This document shows positions 5,969 to 6,416 of a stretch of DNA of 6,416 nt, in pieces. The stretch is from Desulfurococcales archaeon ex4484_204. GTDB lineage: Archaea; Thermoproteota; Thermoprotei_A; Sulfolobales; NBVN01. The stretch covers positions 1 to 6,416 of the forward strand of contig NJEF01000058.1 in the NCBI GenBank assembly GCA_002255065.1, in the 5' to 3' direction. The notes under the pieces are model-generated. The model saw only the letters and a list, made by a program, of their open reading frames with translations. It did no database searches and was not told where the DNA came from. Position numbers and translations under genes: made by a program. Position 1 is the stretch's first letter, and each line of letters starts with the position of its first letter.

Positions 5969-5995
5969 GGGAAGGATAGGAATAACTTATGTGGG

Positions 5996-6085
5996 GCCGG
6001 GGTACCCGAGCGGTCTAAGGGGCCGGCCTGGAGAGCCGGTGCCCCGATAAGGGGCGCGCGGGTTCGAATCCCGCCCCCGGCGCCA
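5996..6085 (+). tRNA. tRNA-Ser (anticodon GGA)
   Basis: A complete class II tRNA. Acceptor stem GCCGGGG (5996-6002) pairs with CCCCGGC (6075-6081), then G73 (6082) and an encoded CCA (6083-6085). U8 is 6003. The D stem CCC (6005-6007) pairs with GGG (6019-6021), with GG in the loop. The anticodon stem CCGGC (6023-6027) pairs with GCCGG (6035-6039) around CTGGAGA, giving anticodon GGA (6030-6032) for UCC/UCU. The long variable arm is GCCCC-GATAA-GGGGC (6041-6055). The T arm is GCGGG-TTCGAAT-CCCGC (6058-6074). G73 and the variable arm separate it from tRNA-Leu. There is no intron. The near all-GC stems suit a hyperthermophile. Its 3' half overlaps a minus-strand ORF that looks like an integrase fragment. 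Confidence 0.97.
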
Positions 6086-6176
6086 TTCCTTCACAATCTA
6101 TAAGTCCGATGTACTCGTCTCCTTGGTAGAGATAGTAGGTTTCCTTAATCTCCCTAATCCTCCAAATCGAGGGCAT
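6015..6176 (-). CDS. Probable N-terminal fragment of an SSV-type integrase, int(N), overlapping tRNA-Ser
   Basis: A 53-residue ORF that begins with ATG at 6176-6174 behind a strong Shine-Dalgarno sequence GAGGAGG (minus strand of 6181-6187), four bases away, and ends at TAG inside the tRNA D loop. The first 31 residues lie outside the tRNA and read MPSIWRIREIKETYYLYQGD then EYIGLIDCEGM. The pattern of a short basic start, a YYLY strand and YIGLID resembles the N-terminus of SSV-type integrases (YYVY...YVGPL in SSV1, from memory). The rest (APGAGFEPARPLSG...) is the antisense of the tRNA T and variable arms; GFEP is what any such antisense gives, so that part is no independent proof. SSV-type int genes carry attP near their 5' end and are split on integration into int(N) at the tRNA and int(C) at the far end. 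The fragment lacks the catalytic domain. It could be a chance ORF. Confidence 0.6.
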   Translation of the reverse strand: MPSIWRIREIKETYYLYQGDEYIGLIDCEGMAPGAGFEPARPLSGHRLSRPAP

Positions 6177-6236
6177 GTTACCTCCTCAAATAAAGTACTG
6201 TATCAGATTCAAGCTCCTGGGGTACTATTTCAGAGC

Positions 6237-6244
6237 TTATAAAT
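6237..6244 (-). promoter_or_regulatory. Candidate TATA box for the int(N)-like ORF
   Basis: On the minus strand the sequence reads ATTTATAA, a good archaeal box A. Expected spacing puts the transcript start near 6213, leaving a leader of about 37 bases that includes the GAGGAGG ribosome binding site. The box lies in the loop of a five-base-pair hairpin (TCAGA 6230-6234 with TCTGA 6244-6248). It also reads as TTATAAAT on the plus strand, so direction is not certain. Confidence 0.4.
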
Positions 6245-6253
6245 CTGACCCCT

Positions 6254-6298
6254 CCATGAAACAGTGTTGCTACACGAAGGGTTCAAACCCATGAAACA
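6254..6298. repeat. Direct repeat CCATGAAACA with a central palindrome
   Basis: CCATGAAACA occurs at 6254-6263 and again at 6289-6298, 35 bases apart. Between and overlapping the second copy is the inverted repeat GGGTT-CA-AACCC (6279-6290). Each copy contains an ATG, but the frames close after 12 and 9 codons. Function unknown; chance cannot be excluded for two ten-base words. Confidence 0.3.
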
Positions 6299-6332
6299 AA
6301 AATCCTACTCGGACCGTTAAAGCCTTTTTACA

Positions 6333-6416
6333 ATGGGAGGAACAGAATTGGGTTCAGTTATAAGGGGGACAGTGTTTGCCCGCCCCGAGATAAGAGGGGA
6401 AAGCCAAATCTCTGGC
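6333..6416 (+). CDS. Unrecognised open frame, cut by the window end
   Basis: The plus-strand frame is open from the ATG at 6333 for 28 codons to the window edge (MGGTELGSVIRGTVFARPEI and on). A TTG at 6348 in the same frame has GGGAGG seven bases upstream (6335-6340) and may be the better start, in keeping with the TTG starts used elsewhere here. I do not recognise the product. Other frames on both strands are also open here because the sequence is GC-rich, including a minus-strand frame of 32 codons, so coding potential is uncertain. Confidence 0.25.
   Translation, partial: MGGTELGSVIRGTVFARPEIRGESQISG

Larger units (their letters stand above)
6086..6416. mobile_element. Probable left end of an SSV-type integrated element (runs past the window)
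   Basis: From the tRNA 3' end rightward the compact ribosomal layout stops: the only gene-like object is the minus-strand int(N)-like ORF, followed by about 150 bases with small repeats and no clear gene. The attachment core would be the 3' part of the tRNA gene, whose end is supplied by the element. No second copy of the tRNA 3' half occurs in the window, so the other boundary and int(C) would lie further right. An old, decayed remnant is as likely as an intact provirus. Confidence 0.45.

Noticed and set aside
5729..5995. Box C/D guide RNA between cbf5 and the tRNA
   Set aside because: I found no RUGAUGA box C with a matching CUGA box D on either strand at the spacing needed.
6254..6298. 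GGGTTCAAACCC as the T arm of a second or broken tRNA
   Set aside because: The T stem would have only two good pairs around a seven-base loop, and no acceptor or anticodon stem can be placed around it.
6317..6416. A minus-strand coding end, 32 codons open from the window edge
   Set aside because: It has no recognisable motif, and the purine-rich plus strand fits the coding strand bias of the neighbouring genes better. It is too short to judge.

Overview
This window looks like a chromosome segment from a hyperthermophilic crenarchaeon (Thermoproteota). The evidence is archaeal-type ribosomal proteins (uL30, uL15, eL34, eL14), archaeal SecY, AdkA-type adenylate kinase, archaeal CMP kinase and Cbf5. 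TTG and GTG starts are frequent, TATA-like boxes are of archaeal type, the tRNA has almost all-GC stems, and cbf5 carries a short intron in the catalytic motif. I cannot name genus or species from sequence alone.

Bases 1-4580 are the distal end of the ribosomal protein (spc-like) superoperon, all on the plus strand: rpl30 (5' end cut off by the window), rpl15, secY, adkA, a DUF106/EMC3-like membrane protein, rpl34e, cmk and rpl14e. The genes are packed with gaps of 1 to about 50 bases. The cluster joins ribosome assembly (L30, L15, L34e, L14e), membrane insertion (SecY plus a YidC/EMC3-type protein) and nucleotide supply (two small P-loop kinases).

Bases 4639-5728 hold cbf5, the pseudouridine synthase of the H/ACA ribonucleoprotein. 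It appears as two pieces in different frames. They are joined by removing 31 bases (4901-4931), which restores one 352-residue protein. The removed segment folds into a strong hairpin, carries an in-frame TAG, and splits the codon of the catalytic aspartate. This fits the bulge-helix-bulge introns known in crenarchaeal cbf5 genes, but the bulge-helix-bulge here is far from canonical.

Bases 5729-5995 are non-coding, with one long-range inverted repeat and a likely tRNA promoter at the right end. A class II tRNA-Ser(GGA) with encoded CCA follows at 5996-6085.

Bases 6086-6416 look like accessory DNA. A 53-codon minus-strand ORF with a strong Shine-Dalgarno sequence and an upstream TATA box starts at 6176, runs into the tRNA gene antisense and ends inside it. 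This is the arrangement expected of the int(N) fragment left when an SSV-type archaeal virus or plasmid integrates into the 3' half of a tRNA gene. The element, if real, extends rightward past the window end. The last 84 bases are an open plus-strand frame of unknown nature.
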